64,000 nucleotides of DNA from NCBI RefSeq assembly GCF_030268685.1, contig NZ_BSRQ01000003.1:286598-350597 (forward strand), given 5' to 3'. Made by a program: the position numbers and the translations under genes. Position 1 is the stretch's first letter, and the number at the start of each line of letters is the position of its first letter. The notes under the pieces are model-generated. The model did no database searches, was not told where the DNA came from, and saw nothing but the letters and a program-made list of their open reading frames with translations. The stretch comes from Microtetraspora sp. NBRC 13810. GTDB lineage: Bacteria; Actinomycetota; Actinomycetes; Streptosporangiales; Streptosporangiaceae. Of this stretch, positions 1 to 10,557 are shown piece by piece.

Positions 1-2223
<2,223 letters not shown>

Positions 2224-2224
2224 G

Positions 2225-3325
2225 TCAGGCGGCCCGCCTCTTCAGGAAGTCCACGATCCGCGGGTAGACGTCGACGTGCGCGTCCTTGCCGATGATCGGG
2301 TCGATGTGCCCGTAGCCGGGAAGCACCTGCAGCTCGTGGCGGCCGGGCGCGACCCGCTCCAGCTTCCGGTGCGTGACGATGTTGGAGTCGGTGAAGACGT
2401 CGTTGTGGTCGCCGGTGAGAAGCAGGACCGGCGTCTCGACCTCGGCGGCCCGCTCCAGGTAGTCCTGCGGCAGCGCGGCGTGCCGCGGGTCGCCCGGGTC
2501 GCGCCGGATCGCGTGCCCGGCGGCCACCATCTTGCGGATGTGCCGGTAGTAGTGCGTGCCGGTCGCGCCGTTGAGGTCGGCGAGCCGCTCGTGCGTGTGC
2601 GTCTCCCTGGCGAGGTTGCGGTGCCGGTACATCGCCGGCCGGCCGCTCCCCCACATGAAGCTCTGCATGTGGCAGGCCGGCTCGCGGCACTCGGGATGGA
2701 AGAACGACACCGCGCGGGCGAACAGCCACCTGCGGGTGAGCACGGGCGCGTCGGAGAACCGCGGGTCGAGGTACGGCAGGCCGAGCAGGTATTCGAACGC
2801 GGTGGCCCCGAAGGCGAGCTTCACCCGCGCCCACGGGGAGACCCGCGGCGTCAGCGAGACGCTGTTGGCCACCAGGGTGGCCACGCCGTCCACGGTGCCG
2901 GCGAACAACGCCATGCTGAACGACAGCGACCCCAGGCAGTGCGCGATCACGTGGATCCGCCGGGCCCCCACGTGCCGGCGGATCTCACGCAACGCGGCCG
3001 GGTGGTCGTAGTGCGCGATGTCGTCCAGGGTGTCGTCGCGGGTCTCCAGGTCGTAGGGGAAGTGGCTGCTCATCCGGAAGTCGAGCGTCCACACGTCCCC
3101 GAAGCCGTTGTCCAGCAGGTAGGTCGCCATGTTGCGGATCTCCGGCATGACGAAGATGTCGCTGGAGGAGGTCAGGCCGTGCACGAGCAGCACGACGTCG
3201 TCCCCCTCCTCGCGGAGGAACCTCGTCAGCTTCAGCCCGAGGTCGTCATCGGTGGTGAACGGATGCACCGACACCTCCGCGTCGGGCACCCCGCCGAGTG
3301 TGAAGCGCGGAATGCGATACCCCAT
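2225..3325 (-). CDS. alpha/beta-fold hydrolase with Cys in the nucleophile position
   Basis: 366-residue alpha/beta hydrolase. The oxyanion-region HGLT is at residues 49-52. The nucleophile elbow reads A-H-C-L-G-S with Cys130 where most family members have Ser. TGDHND and GYGHID near the C-terminus fit the acid and the catalytic histidine. It resembles the C-terminal half of GMC/hydrolase fusion proteins and sits directly upstream of a GMC oxidoreductase, so the two probably act on one lipid substrate. The ATG at 3325 was chosen because GGAGGAG lies four bases before it. An open extension to 3577 has no ribosome site and is low-complexity. Esterase, thioesterase or acyltransferase activity are all possible. 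Confidence 0.85.
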   Translation of the reverse strand: MGYRIPRFTLGGVPDAEVSVHPFTTDDDLGLKLTRFLREEGDDVVLLVHGLTSSSDIFVMPEIRNMATYLLDNGFGDVWTLDFRMSSHFPYDLETRDDTLDDIAHYDHPAALREIRRHVGARRIHVIAHCLGSLSFSMALFAGTVDGVATLVANSVSLTPRVSPWARVKLAFGATAFEYLLGLPYLDPRFSDAPVLTRRWLFARAVSFFHPECREPACHMQSFMWGSGRPAMYRHRNLARETHTHERLADLNGATGTHYYRHIRKMVAAGHAIRRDPGDPRHAALPQDYLERAAEVETPVLLLTGDHNDVFTDSNIVTHRKLERVAPGRHELQVLPGYGHIDPIIGKDAHVDVYPRIVDFLKRRAA

Positions 3326-3420
3326 TGCTCCTCCAGAACGCCGAACGGACACAACGATGCCAACCGCCCCGTACATCTGGGCATCGTGGAAAACCCGTAC
3401 TCTGAGACCCCGATGCGCGC

Positions 3421-3447
3421 CCGCGAGTTCGCGGTTCCCGCCGGGAA
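3421..3447. promoter_or_regulatory. two adjacent perfect palindromes upstream of the hydrolase-oxidase pair
   Basis: CCGCGA-GT-TCGCGG (3421-3434) is followed at once by TTCCCG-C-CGGGAA (3435-3447). They lie about 100 bases upstream of the hydrolase start in the 307-base gap after the LuxR regulator. They are operator candidates; the cognate regulator is unknown and the LuxR gene upstream is only one option. Nothing else was recognised in this gap. Confidence 0.35.
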
Positions 3448-3632
3448 TTTCCGGCCGGGCGTCCGCCACCCCGGTGAGCTGGGCCTTTCCGCCGCGCCCG
3501 CGGGGGAGCCACAGCCTCAGGAGCCACGTGTCCGGCGACGGACCGGTCACGCTGCCGGGCACCAAGCCGATCGGCAACTCGCACGACGTGGGCGCGGCCG
3601 TGCACCGTCCCCGCCGATTCGCCGGCCGGGCG

Positions 3633-6530
3633 TCAGTCGCGGTTGTTGAGGGCCGTGACGACGCGGACCCGGGAGGAGACGCCGAGCTTGGTGAAGACCC
3701 GGGACAGGTGGGTCTCCACGGTGCGCACGCTGAGGAAGAGCGTCTCGGCGATCTGCTGGTTGGTGAGGCCCTCGGAGACGAGCTGGGCGATCTCCAGCTC
3801 GCGCGGCGACAGCCCGTACGGCGTGCCGTCCTTGGCCGCCGTGCCGCCGCCGGGGACGCGCACGCCGAGGCGGCGCTGCTCGCGCAGGGTCTGGGCGTGC
3901 AGGGAGCGCGCCCCGCACTCGTCGAAGAGCTCGCAGGCGGCGCGCAGCCGGTCGAGCGCCTGCGCCCGGTCGCCCGCCTCGCCGAGCACGGAGCCCGCGG
4001 CCAGCAGGGCGCGTCCCTGCTCCATCCGCCGGCCGTCCGCGGCGAGCAGTTCCGCGGCCTCCAGCGCCAGGGCGGCGGCGCCCGCGGGGTCCTCCTTGCG
4101 CAGCGCGTGCGCCCGTGCGAGCCGGCTCAGGCCGGCGAACCCGGCCAGGTCGTCGTGGGTCAGGCGCTCGGCCCGGCCCGCCCACAGGGCCGCCTGCCCG
4201 GTGTCGCCGAGCACGGCGTGCGCGTAGGCGAGCGTCTCGCAGCACGCCAGCAGCGAACCGAGGTCCAGCCGGGGGGACTCGAAGTTGTTGCACGCCTCCA
4301 CCACGGCCTGCGCGCCCTCCTTGACCCGGCCCGCGTTGATCAGCGCGACGCCCCGCGCGGACCGGGCCATCGCGCCCCAGACCTCGCCATCGCCGACCCC
4401 GGCGCCCATCGCCTCGTCCGCCGCGCGCAGGGCGGCCTTGTCCTCCCCGGACCAGGAGGCGGCCAGGCACTGCTGGGTGAGGGCGAAGACGAGCTGCTGG
4501 CCCGAGTCGAGCAGCCGGGCGTCCTCGACGGACTCCTCGGCGGTGGCGCGCGCCTCCGCCAGCCGGCCGAGCATCGTGTAGGTCCTGGCCTGTCCGGCGA
4601 GCAGGTTGGTCAGGATGTAGGCCTGGCCGGTCGAGCGGGCCACGGCGATCGCGCGCTCGAAGTTCCGCAGCGCGCCGGCGTACTGCCCCATGTTGGTCTG
4701 GGTCCAGCACAGCCAGGCGATGGCGTCCAGCCATTCGGCCAGGTGGTCGTCGGGGGCCGCGGTGACGAGCCGGTCGGCGGCCTCGACGTAGTGCACGGCG
4801 TCGCCGATCCGGCCGGCGGCGTAGGCGGGCATCGGCCGCAGCGCGGCGACGCCCATCTCCAGGCCGGGCGCCCAGTCCGGCGCGGCGTCGGGCATGTAGT
4901 CGAGCACCGCCTGGGCCGCGCGGAAGTCCACCCGCATCAGGCTCTCGGCGACCAGCCGCATGCGCAGCGGCACCGCGGCGGCGGCCTGCGGCTCGGGCAT
5001 CTGGCGCAGCTCGTCCAGCAGCAGGGCGCGGGCCTCGTGCGGCCGGTCGAGCTGGCGCTCCATCAGCGCGCAGAGCCGGGCCGCCCTGGCCCTGCGGACG
5101 TGGTCGCCGGCGGGGAGCAGGCCGAGCAGCCGCCGCGCGGTGTCCCTGCCCTCGGCCATCCGGCCGCTGACGCTCTGCACCCTGGCGAGCTCCAGCAGCA
5201 GCTCCATCCGGTCGTGCATCTCGGACTCGCCCGCCCCCGGCGCGTCGGGCAGCAGCTGGAGGGCGGCCTCCAGCCAGTGGGCGGCGCTGACGGGGGCGCG
5301 GGCGCCGACCGCGCGGGCGGCCTCGATCAGGGTGGCGACGGCCGAGCGGTCGCCGAACCGGCCGGAGCGCTCGACGTGGTGCGCCCTGGCGATGGCCGGG
5401 GCGCCGAGGCGCTGGAGGTGGTCGGCGAGGCGGGCGTGCGCGCCGTACCGCCAGCCGGGGGCCGCCGAGCCGTAGGCGGCCCTGCGCACGAGGGGGTGGC
5501 GGAAGCGGAACCTGCCCGCGGCGGCCGGCCGTACGAGGTCGCGGGCGACCATCTCGTTGAGCGCGCCCAGCACCTCCGCGACCGGCATCTCGGTGGCGAC
5601 GCCGACGACGCCGGGCTCGAACTCGTCGGCGGCGACCGCGGCCCCCTGGGCGGCGAGCAGGGTGGTCGCGCACAGGCCGCTGAGCTCGACCTGGAGCGCC
5701 GCCCACACGGCGGGCGGCAGCTCGCCGTCCGCGGCGTCGTCCATGGCGGGCTCGTCGCCGAGGCGGGTCAGCGCCTCCAGGTAGAAGGGGTTGCCGCCGC
5801 TCGCCTCGTACAGCCGGCGGCGCAGCGGGGCGCTCACCTCCGGGCCGAGCAGTCGCTCGGTCTCGTCCCTGGTCAGCGGGGAGACGGAGATCCGGACGCC
5901 GTGCGTGCCGATCGCGGCGAGCCGGGCGGACGCCTGGGCGGGGCGGTAGGCCACGGCGAGCAGCACCTTGCCGCGCGGCGGGTGGCGGGCCAGATGGTCC
6001 AGCAGCTCGATGGAGGAGGCGTCGGCCCAGTGCAGGTCGTCCAGCACGAGGGCCAGCCCGGACGGGCCGGCCAGCTCCTCCAGCAGGTGCCGCATCGCGC
6101 GGTAGAGGCGGTAGCGGCCGAGGCCGGTGCGGTCGGCGTCGGGCTCCTCCTCCCCGGCGGGCGCCACCGTCTCGGCGGGCAGCGCGGCGGCCAGCGAGGG
6201 CAGGGCGGCGGCGAGCAGGTGGAGCTGCCCGGGCGGCATCCGGGCGGCGAGCTCGGCCGCGCGCTCGTCGAGGTGGTCGTCGAGCGCGTCGATGAACGGG
6301 CTGAGCGGCAGCTGCTGCTCGAACTCGGCGGCCCGGCCGGTCAGCGTGGTCAGCCCGCGGCCGGTCGCCGTCGCGCAGAGCTCGCCGAGCAGGCGCGTCT
6401 TGCCCACACCGGGGTCACCGACGACCGCCGCGAAGCGGAACCGGCCGGACGACGACTCGTCGACGGCCAACCTGAAGGCCCGCAACGCGTCCTCCCGCCC
6501 GACGAGGGCGGCGTTGACGCGAGCCTGCAT
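3633..6530 (-). CDS. LuxR-family transcriptional regulator with AAA ATPase domain (LAL type)
   Basis: 965-residue large ATP-binding regulator. Residues 38-45 are a Walker A (GDPGVGKT), a Walker B-like LVLDDLHWAD follows near residue 160, then a long helical, TPR-like region rich in Ala and Leu. The last 60 residues are a LuxR helix-turn-helix (LSPRELEIAQLV ... NQQIAETLFLS ... KLGVSSR). Proteins of this type couple inducer and nucleotide binding to activation of nearby catabolic or secondary-metabolism genes. It is encoded upstream of, and in the same direction as, the hydrolase and GMC oxidase, so it may control them. The ATG at 6530 follows a GGGAGG about 10 bases away. The inducer cannot be predicted. 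Confidence 0.93.
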   Translation of the reverse strand: MQARVNAALVGREDALRAFRLAVDESSSGRFRFAAVVGDPGVGKTRLLGELCATATGRGLTTLTGRAAEFEQQLPLSPFIDALDDHLDERAAELAARMPPGQLHLLAAALPSLAAALPAETVAPAGEEEPDADRTGLGRYRLYRAMRHLLEELAGPSGLALVLDDLHWADASSIELLDHLARHPPRGKVLLAVAYRPAQASARLAAIGTHGVRISVSPLTRDETERLLGPEVSAPLRRRLYEASGGNPFYLEALTRLGDEPAMDDAADGELPPAVWAALQVELSGLCATTLLAAQGAAVAADEFEPGVVGVATEMPVAEVLGALNEMVARDLVRPAAAGRFRFRHPLVRRAAYGSAAPGWRYGAHARLADHLQRLGAPAIARAHHVERSGRFGDRSAVATLIEAARAVGARAPVSAAHWLEAALQLLPDAPGAGESEMHDRMELLLELARVQSVSGRMAEGRDTARRLLGLLPAGDHVRRARAARLCALMERQLDRPHEARALLLDELRQMPEPQAAAAVPLRMRLVAESLMRVDFRAAQAVLDYMPDAAPDWAPGLEMGVAALRPMPAYAAGRIGDAVHYVEAADRLVTAAPDDHLAEWLDAIAWLCWTQTNMGQYAGALRNFERAIAVARSTGQAYILTNLLAGQARTYTMLGRLAEARATAEESVEDARLLDSGQQLVFALTQQCLAASWSGEDKAALRAADEAMGAGVGDGEVWGAMARSARGVALINAGRVKEGAQAVVEACNNFESPRLDLGSLLACCETLAYAHAVLGDTGQAALWAGRAERLTHDDLAGFAGLSRLARAHALRKEDPAGAAALALEAAELLAADGRRMEQGRALLAAGSVLGEAGDRAQALDRLRAACELFDECGARSLHAQTLREQRRLGVRVPGGGTAAKDGTPYGLSPRELEIAQLVSEGLTNQQIAETLFLSVRTVETHLSRVFTKLGVSSRVRVVTALNNRD

Positions 6531-6660
6531 GGACTTCGTCCCTCCCGGAGGACCACGGCCGATGCACCGTGTGACGCCTCCCCGGCTGGAGCAGGGGAGT
6601 AACGATCAACTTATCCGAACGTTGAACCTGGCAGGTGCCAATCATGGGCTTGGCCCCGAC

Positions 6661-6684
6661 GGCAGGGGGCACTGTCCTCCTGCC
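6661..6684. other. hairpin in the LuxR/sulfotransferase divergent intergenic region
   Basis: GGCAGGGGG pairs with CCTCCTGCC across a 6-base loop (8 of 9 pairs). It lies between two divergent starts, so it could be an operator or a leader structure. There is no U-tract, so I do not call it a terminator. Confidence 0.3.
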
Positions 6685-6741
6685 ACGGAAATCCCATGAT
6701 GGCGCGTCGAGAGCGGTTCGTCAGCCGTGCGAAGGTCCCCG

Positions 6742-6769
6742 TTGCGCTCTCGCTACAAAGAGCTATATT
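6742..6769 (+). promoter_or_regulatory. candidate sigma-70-like promoter for the sulfotransferase
   Basis: TTGCGC (6742-6747), a 16-base spacer and TATATT (6764-6769), about 45 bases before the ATG at 6815. The surrounding 40 bases are clearly AT-rich against a very GC-rich background, which supports promoter function. Confidence 0.45.
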
Positions 6770-6814
6770 GCTACTAATAGAGTAGGGAATAAGGGTAATT
6801 TTGAGGATGCCAGG

Positions 6815-7798
6815 ATGCCCCTGCCCAACTTTCTGGTCGTCGGAGCGCCCAAAGCGGGCACCACGGCGCTGCATGTCGCCCTGACGCGGCACCCGGCGCT
6901 CTACATGTCCCCGGTGAAGGAGCCGAAGTTCTTCCTCACCGACGGCCCGCCGCCCACCCGCGGCGGCCCCGGGGACGCGCACACCTACCGCGAGCACGTG
7001 TGGCGCAGGGACGACTACCTCGCGCTCTTCGCCGGCGCCCCGCCGGGCACGCTGACCGGCGAGTCCACGCCGTTCTACCTCTACGACCGCGCGGCGCAAC
7101 GCCGGATCAGGGCGCAGATCCCGGGCGCGCGGCTGATCGTGGTGCTCAGGGACCCGGTCGAGCGGGCCCACTCCAACTGGACCCACCTGTGGTCGGCCGG
7201 CCTGGAGCCGATCGGCGACTTCGTGCGGGCCTGCGCCGAGGAGCCTCGCAGGATCGCCGCGGGCTGGGCGCCGTTCTGGCACTACACGGGCCTCGGCCGG
7301 TACGGCGAGCAGCTACGGGACCTGTTCGCGCTCTTCCCGCGGGAGCAGGTGCTGATCTTCCGGTACCGGGACCTGGTGGACCGACCGGCCGACACGCTCG
7401 ACCGGATCTGCGTCTTCCTCGGCGTGCCGCCGGGCGTGATCACCGAGGTGCCCCGGGAGAACGTCACCGCGCATCCGGACCCGACGCTCACCCACCGGGT
7501 GCTGTCCCGGTCGCTGCGCGCCGGGGCCGCCCTGCTGCCCTCCGGGCTCGCCGCCGGGCTCACCGAGTCGCTGGAGAGGCGCCTGCAACAGCGCGCCAGA
7601 CCGCGCCGGCCGCTCACGTGGGAGCAGCGCAGGGAGGTGCTGTCCGGCCTCGCCCGGGACATCGCCCTGCTCCAGGAGGTGACCGGGGAGGACTTCGGCG
7701 ACTGGCTGCGGCCCAGGGAGCGCTCGGGCGGCCTGGTCGGCGACCGTCCGAGCGGCCAGCGCCAGGCCCGCAACGGCCGCCCCCGCAGGGCTCTGTGA
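6815..7798 (+). CDS. PAPS-dependent sulfotransferase domain protein
   Basis: 327-residue cytosolic sulfotransferase-fold protein that would move sulfate from PAPS to an alcohol or amine acceptor. The 5'-phosphosulfate loop VVGAPKAGTTAL is at residues 8-19. The 3'-phosphate motif LRDPVERAHSNW lies near residue 110. Length and motifs match bacterial Sulfotransfer_1/3 proteins. The ATG at 6815 was chosen over an open upstream extension because GAGG lies eight bases before it and the fold begins there. It is divergent from the LuxR regulator and convergent with the propeller gene. No PAPS-synthesis genes are visible, so donor supply is encoded elsewhere. The acceptor is unknown. Confidence 0.85.
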   Translation: MPLPNFLVVGAPKAGTTALHVALTRHPALYMSPVKEPKFFLTDGPPPTRGGPGDAHTYREHVWRRDDYLALFAGAPPGTLTGESTPFYLYDRAAQRRIRAQIPGARLIVVLRDPVERAHSNWTHLWSAGLEPIGDFVRACAEEPRRIAAGWAPFWHYTGLGRYGEQLRDLFALFPREQVLIFRYRDLVDRPADTLDRICVFLGVPPGVITEVPRENVTAHPDPTLTHRVLSRSLRAGAALLPSGLAAGLTESLERRLQQRARPRRPLTWEQRREVLSGLARDIALLQEVTGEDFGDWLRPRERSGGLVGDRPSGQRQARNGRPRRAL

Positions 7799-7820
7799 GC
7801 CCGTTTCCGCGCGGCCCCCG

Positions 7821-8777
7821 TCAGTCGGCGTGGCGCAGCTCGGTGCGCAGCTCGTGGGAGCCGTCCGGGCAGGTCAGCTCGTAGTACAGCCGCGTGCGCC
7901 CGCCGGGCAGCGGGACGATGTCGAGGTAGCGCAGCCCGCCCCCGGCGTGCGCGGAGGCCGCGGCGGGGACGTCGCCGGAGGCGGTGAGCGCGGCCGGGTC
8001 GATGCCGTAGGCCACCCCGGTGCGCTCCTCGTAGTTCTCCGCCGCCGTGGCCCGGCCGTCGTAGAACGCGACCACGCCGCCCTCGACGAACCGCACCGCG
8101 CTGACCCGAACGCCCCGCTCGTCCCACGAGCCCGCGCGGCCGGCCAGGGCGGTGCCGTGCCAGGTCCAGGCGAGGCCGTCGACGCTGGTGGCGTAGTCGG
8201 TGACCATCCGGTCGGCCTCTTCGGGGTCGCCCAGCGGGTGGCAGGAGGCCCACAGGTGCCACACGCCGCCGTGCCGCACGATGACCGGGTCCTTCACGCC
8301 CGTCTTGGCGTCGCCCGGCAGCACGACCCGCCGGTCGACGGGGTCGAACCCGGCGGGGTCGGCCGCCTCCAGCACCTCGACCCGCCAGTGCTTGGTGCCC
8401 GGCGTGGCACAGCTCAGGTAGAGCCGCCAGCCGCCCTCGGGGGTGCGGACCAGGGTGGGGCGCTCCAGCGACTCGGCGTCCATCTCCTCCCTGCCGATGG
8501 TCAGCAGGGTCTCGAACCGCACGCCGTCGGCGGAACGGGCGACGGCGACGGCGTATCCGCGGCCCTCACCGACCGGGCGGCGCAGGCGGTAGGCGAGATA
8601 GACCATCCCCTCGCTCGCCACCGCGCTCGGCGCCCCGGCCCAGTGTCCGGCCTCCGCCCGCGGCGCGGTCACCGCGACGACGGAGCGGTCGGGATCGGGA
8701 AGCAGGGAGAGGACCCTCGGGTCGTTGTCTTTGATCAGCACATGGCCGAGGGTAGACATCGCCACGGGTTCACTCAT
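7821..8777 (-). CDS. five-bladed beta-propeller glycosidase-like protein (GH43/GH130-like)
   Basis: 318 residues without signal peptide or membrane segment, so probably cytosolic. Repeated blade patterns (ARSADGVRFE, ERPTLVRTPEGGWRLYLS, VKDPVIVRHGGVWHLW, YATSVDGLAWTW) are those of five-bladed propeller glycoside hydrolases and phosphorylases. The acidic residues in KDPVIV and GSWDERG are candidates for the active site. The start may be the ATG at 8777 or an in-frame ATG six codons later; neither has a strong ribosome site. It is convergent with the sulfotransferase. Family assignment below the fold level is uncertain and activity is unproven. Confidence 0.6.
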   Translation of the reverse strand: MSEPVAMSTLGHVLIKDNDPRVLSLLPDPDRSVVAVTAPRAEAGHWAGAPSAVASEGMVYLAYRLRRPVGEGRGYAVAVARSADGVRFETLLTIGREEMDAESLERPTLVRTPEGGWRLYLSCATPGTKHWRVEVLEAADPAGFDPVDRRVVLPGDAKTGVKDPVIVRHGGVWHLWASCHPLGDPEEADRMVTDYATSVDGLAWTWHGTALAGRAGSWDERGVRVSAVRFVEGGVVAFYDGRATAAENYEERTGVAYGIDPAALTASGDVPAAASAHAGGGLRYLDIVPLPGGRTRLYYELTCPDGSHELRTELRHAD

Positions 8778-8848
8778 CGGGAATCACCAATCGTTGGCCG
8801 GGTCATTGCCCTGACTTGGACGATGCTTGAAACGCCGCCCCCTCACAT

Positions 8849-8870
8849 AACCCACTCTAACAGTAGGGTT
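8849..8870. promoter_or_regulatory. AT-rich inverted repeat upstream of the propeller gene
   Basis: AACCC and GGGTT arms separated by 12 bases, with near-matching flanks, about 75-95 bases upstream of the 8777 start. It may be an operator or part of the promoter. The rest of 8778-9015 shows nothing I can name. Confidence 0.25.
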
Positions 8871-9015
8871 CATAGGTTTTCTTCACGACCGGGAGATCTC
8901 GCGGCAGACCCGGCCCTCCCGCAGGATGTCACGATCCGGCGTGCCCGCGTGTCCAAGCAGGTGACCACGCCCCGCATCGTCCGTCGGCAGGCCCGAAGGC
9001 GGTCCGGAGGACGGG

Positions 9016-9132
9016 GTGCGCACGCTCCGCGAGCCGAACTACTCGCGGGGCGCCGGCTCCATCAACCTGACGGCGATCTTCGACGTCCCCGATGCCGGCG
9101 ACCCGAGTTGCAGCGACTCCGCGAGACTCTGA
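9016..9132 (+). CDS. possible 38-residue peptide, unknown function
   Basis: A GTG start with GGAGG five bases upstream opens a 38-codon frame ending in TGA just before the lanC-side hairpin. The product ends DAGDPSCSDSARL, with a single Cys and several Ser residues. It is encoded convergently to the LanC-like gene, 32 bases from its stop. I recognise no family and see no LxLQ-type class III leader. It could equally be a chance frame or a remnant of a longer gene. Only the ribosome site, the position and the non-Arg-rich composition support it. Confidence 0.25.
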   Translation: MRTLREPNYSRGAGSINLTAIFDVPDAGDPSCSDSARL

Positions 9133-9134
9133 CC

Positions 9135-9158
9135 CCCGGGCGGATATGCGCGCCCGGG
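9135..9158. terminator. hairpin terminator between the small ORF and the LanC-like gene
   Basis: CCCGGGCG and CGCCCGGG form a perfect 8-bp stem with an 8-base loop, five bases beyond the LanC-like stop codon and two bases after the TGA of the small ORF. It has no U-tract, as is common in actinomycetes, and could serve both strands. Confidence 0.5.
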
Positions 9159-9163
9159 ACCCG

Positions 9164-10504
9164 TCAGCCCGGGCGGCGCAGCGTGGCGGCCGGGACCGGG
9201 ATCGCGGGGAAGGGGTTGTCGGGGAAGAGGATCATCCGGCGGCTCTGCTCCTCATGGTGCGCCGCGTGCAGGTGCAGCAGGGCGGCGCCGATCCCGGCCG
9301 CGCCCACCATGTAGCCGGTGTCGGCGGTGACCTCGCCGGGGCGCAGCCGCCGGTACGCCTGGTACCAGCGGTAGCCGGCGCCGTCGTGCGCGGTGGCGCG
9401 GCCGGCGAGGTTCTCACCGAGGACGCCGGCGAAGTCGAGGTAGGGGTCGTGCCCGGTGGCGGCCCACAGCCCGGTGAAGAACTCCACGAGGCCGGCCGCG
9501 CCGCAGCACTGGCAGGCGACGTTCCAGAACCCGGCGGTCCCCCGGTGCGGGACGCCGCTCTGCAGGATGCCCAGGGCCAGCCGTTCGACCCAGTCCAGGT
9601 CGCCCGGGTCGCCGGTGACGCGATAAAGCTCGTAGAACATCCGGGCCACGCCGGCGGAGCCGGAGCAGAAGCCGAGGTAGTGCAGCGACCTGCCCTGCGG
9701 CACGTGGTGCGGGACGAGGGCGCAGCGCCCGGCGACCTCGCTGACCGTGCGGACGAAGTCGGCGCCGCGGCGGGCCGCGTCGAGGAAGCGCCGCTCGCCG
9801 GTCACGCCGTAGAGGCGGGCGAGCAGGAAGGCCGCCCCCGAGGTGCCGGACAGGAAACCGGGGGTCACGGCGTCCACGGGCAGGTCGGCGCAGCCGTCCC
9901 TGCCGAACCGGTGGCCGGGCACGACCATGCCCGCGATGCGCGTGCCGGCCTCGACGGCGATCTCCTCGTAGGCGGAGACGCCGAGGATGCCCGCGGCGTG
10001 CAGCAGGGCGAGGATGATCCCGCCGTCGCCGCGCTGCGCCGGGTCGCCGGTCCAGCCCAGGCCGCCGTCGAAGGTGCGCACCCGGCGGACGATCCGGTCG
10101 GCGGCGGCCCGCGCCGCCACCTCGAAGGACTCATCGCCGGTGGCCCAGCCGGCCTCCGCCAGCGCGAAGGCGGTGCCGGCGAGGCCGTGGTAGAGCGTGA
10201 GGTCGGTCTGCGCGGGCACGGTGGCGGCCAGCCGGCGGGCGCCCGCCGCGGCGTCCGCGAGGTATCCGTCGTCCCCGGTGGCCGCGGCCAGTTCGACGAA
10301 GAACAGCACGATGCCCGCGGCCCCGGCGTAGAGCGAGGCGGGCTGCTGCCCGGCCACGGCGGACTCGCCCCGGGGATCGGGGTTGCCGAGCCACCACCGC
10401 CCCCGCTCGTCGTCGACGGCGGCCGACCGGATCCATCGCCCGGCCTGGACCGCGACGTCCAGCGGGCTCTCCGCGCGCGGCCACGAACGTCCTTCCCGGC
10501 CCAT
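9164..10504 (-). CDS. stand-alone LanC-like zinc protein with CCG motif
   Basis: 446-residue alpha-toroid protein of the lanthionine synthetase C family. Double-Gly repeats typical of the fold occur throughout: YHGLAG near 105, FLSGTSG near 217, GYMVGAAG near 398. The zinc site reads Cys280 in GFCSGSAG and Cys333-Cys334 in CQCCGAAG; most LanC proteins have Cys-His-Gly here. A Cys-Cys-Gly site is known from the ProcM-like clade of LanM enzymes. No dehydratase domain or LanB/LanM partner is visible, so a lanthipeptide role is unproven; glutathione- or thiol-adduct chemistry as in eukaryotic LanCL is an alternative. The ATG at 10504 has AGGAGGA directly upstream and its own promoter. Confidence 0.85.
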   Translation of the reverse strand: MGREGRSWPRAESPLDVAVQAGRWIRSAAVDDERGRWWLGNPDPRGESAVAGQQPASLYAGAAGIVLFFVELAAATGDDGYLADAAAGARRLAATVPAQTDLTLYHGLAGTAFALAEAGWATGDESFEVAARAAADRIVRRVRTFDGGLGWTGDPAQRGDGGIILALLHAAGILGVSAYEEIAVEAGTRIAGMVVPGHRFGRDGCADLPVDAVTPGFLSGTSGAAFLLARLYGVTGERRFLDAARRGADFVRTVSEVAGRCALVPHHVPQGRSLHYLGFCSGSAGVARMFYELYRVTGDPGDLDWVERLALGILQSGVPHRGTAGFWNVACQCCGAAGLVEFFTGLWAATGHDPYLDFAGVLGENLAGRATAHDGAGYRWYQAYRRLRPGEVTADTGYMVGAAGIGAALLHLHAAHHEEQSRRMILFPDNPFPAIPVPAATLRRPG

Positions 10505-10528
10505 GTCTCCTCCTAAATACCCACTTAC

Positions 10529-10557
10529 ACTGTAGGAAAAGTAGGTAACGACGTCAA
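10529..10557 (-). promoter_or_regulatory. promoter of the LanC-like gene
   Basis: On the minus strand TTGACG (10557-10552), exactly 17 bases, then TACAGT (10534-10529). Transcription would begin near 10521, giving a leader of about 17 bases that holds the AGGAGGA site. A TACA-C-TGTA palindrome covers the -10 box, so a repressor could act here. Confidence 0.65.

Noticed and set aside
3326-3577. 84-residue N-terminal extension of the alpha/beta hydrolase
   Set aside because: No ribosome site, low-complexity product, and a strong GGAGGAG site before the ATG at 3325.
3129-6602. Very long open frame on the + strand opposite the LuxR regulator
   Set aside because: Composition is Gly/Arg/Ala/Val-rich with no domain, as expected from antisense frames in DNA of this GC content. 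The minus strand encodes a clear LuxR/ATPase protein.
9016-10557. A full lanthipeptide biosynthetic cluster around the LanC-like gene
   Set aside because: No dehydratase, kinase-lyase domain, protease or exporter gene is present, and the nearby small ORF lacks leader motifs.
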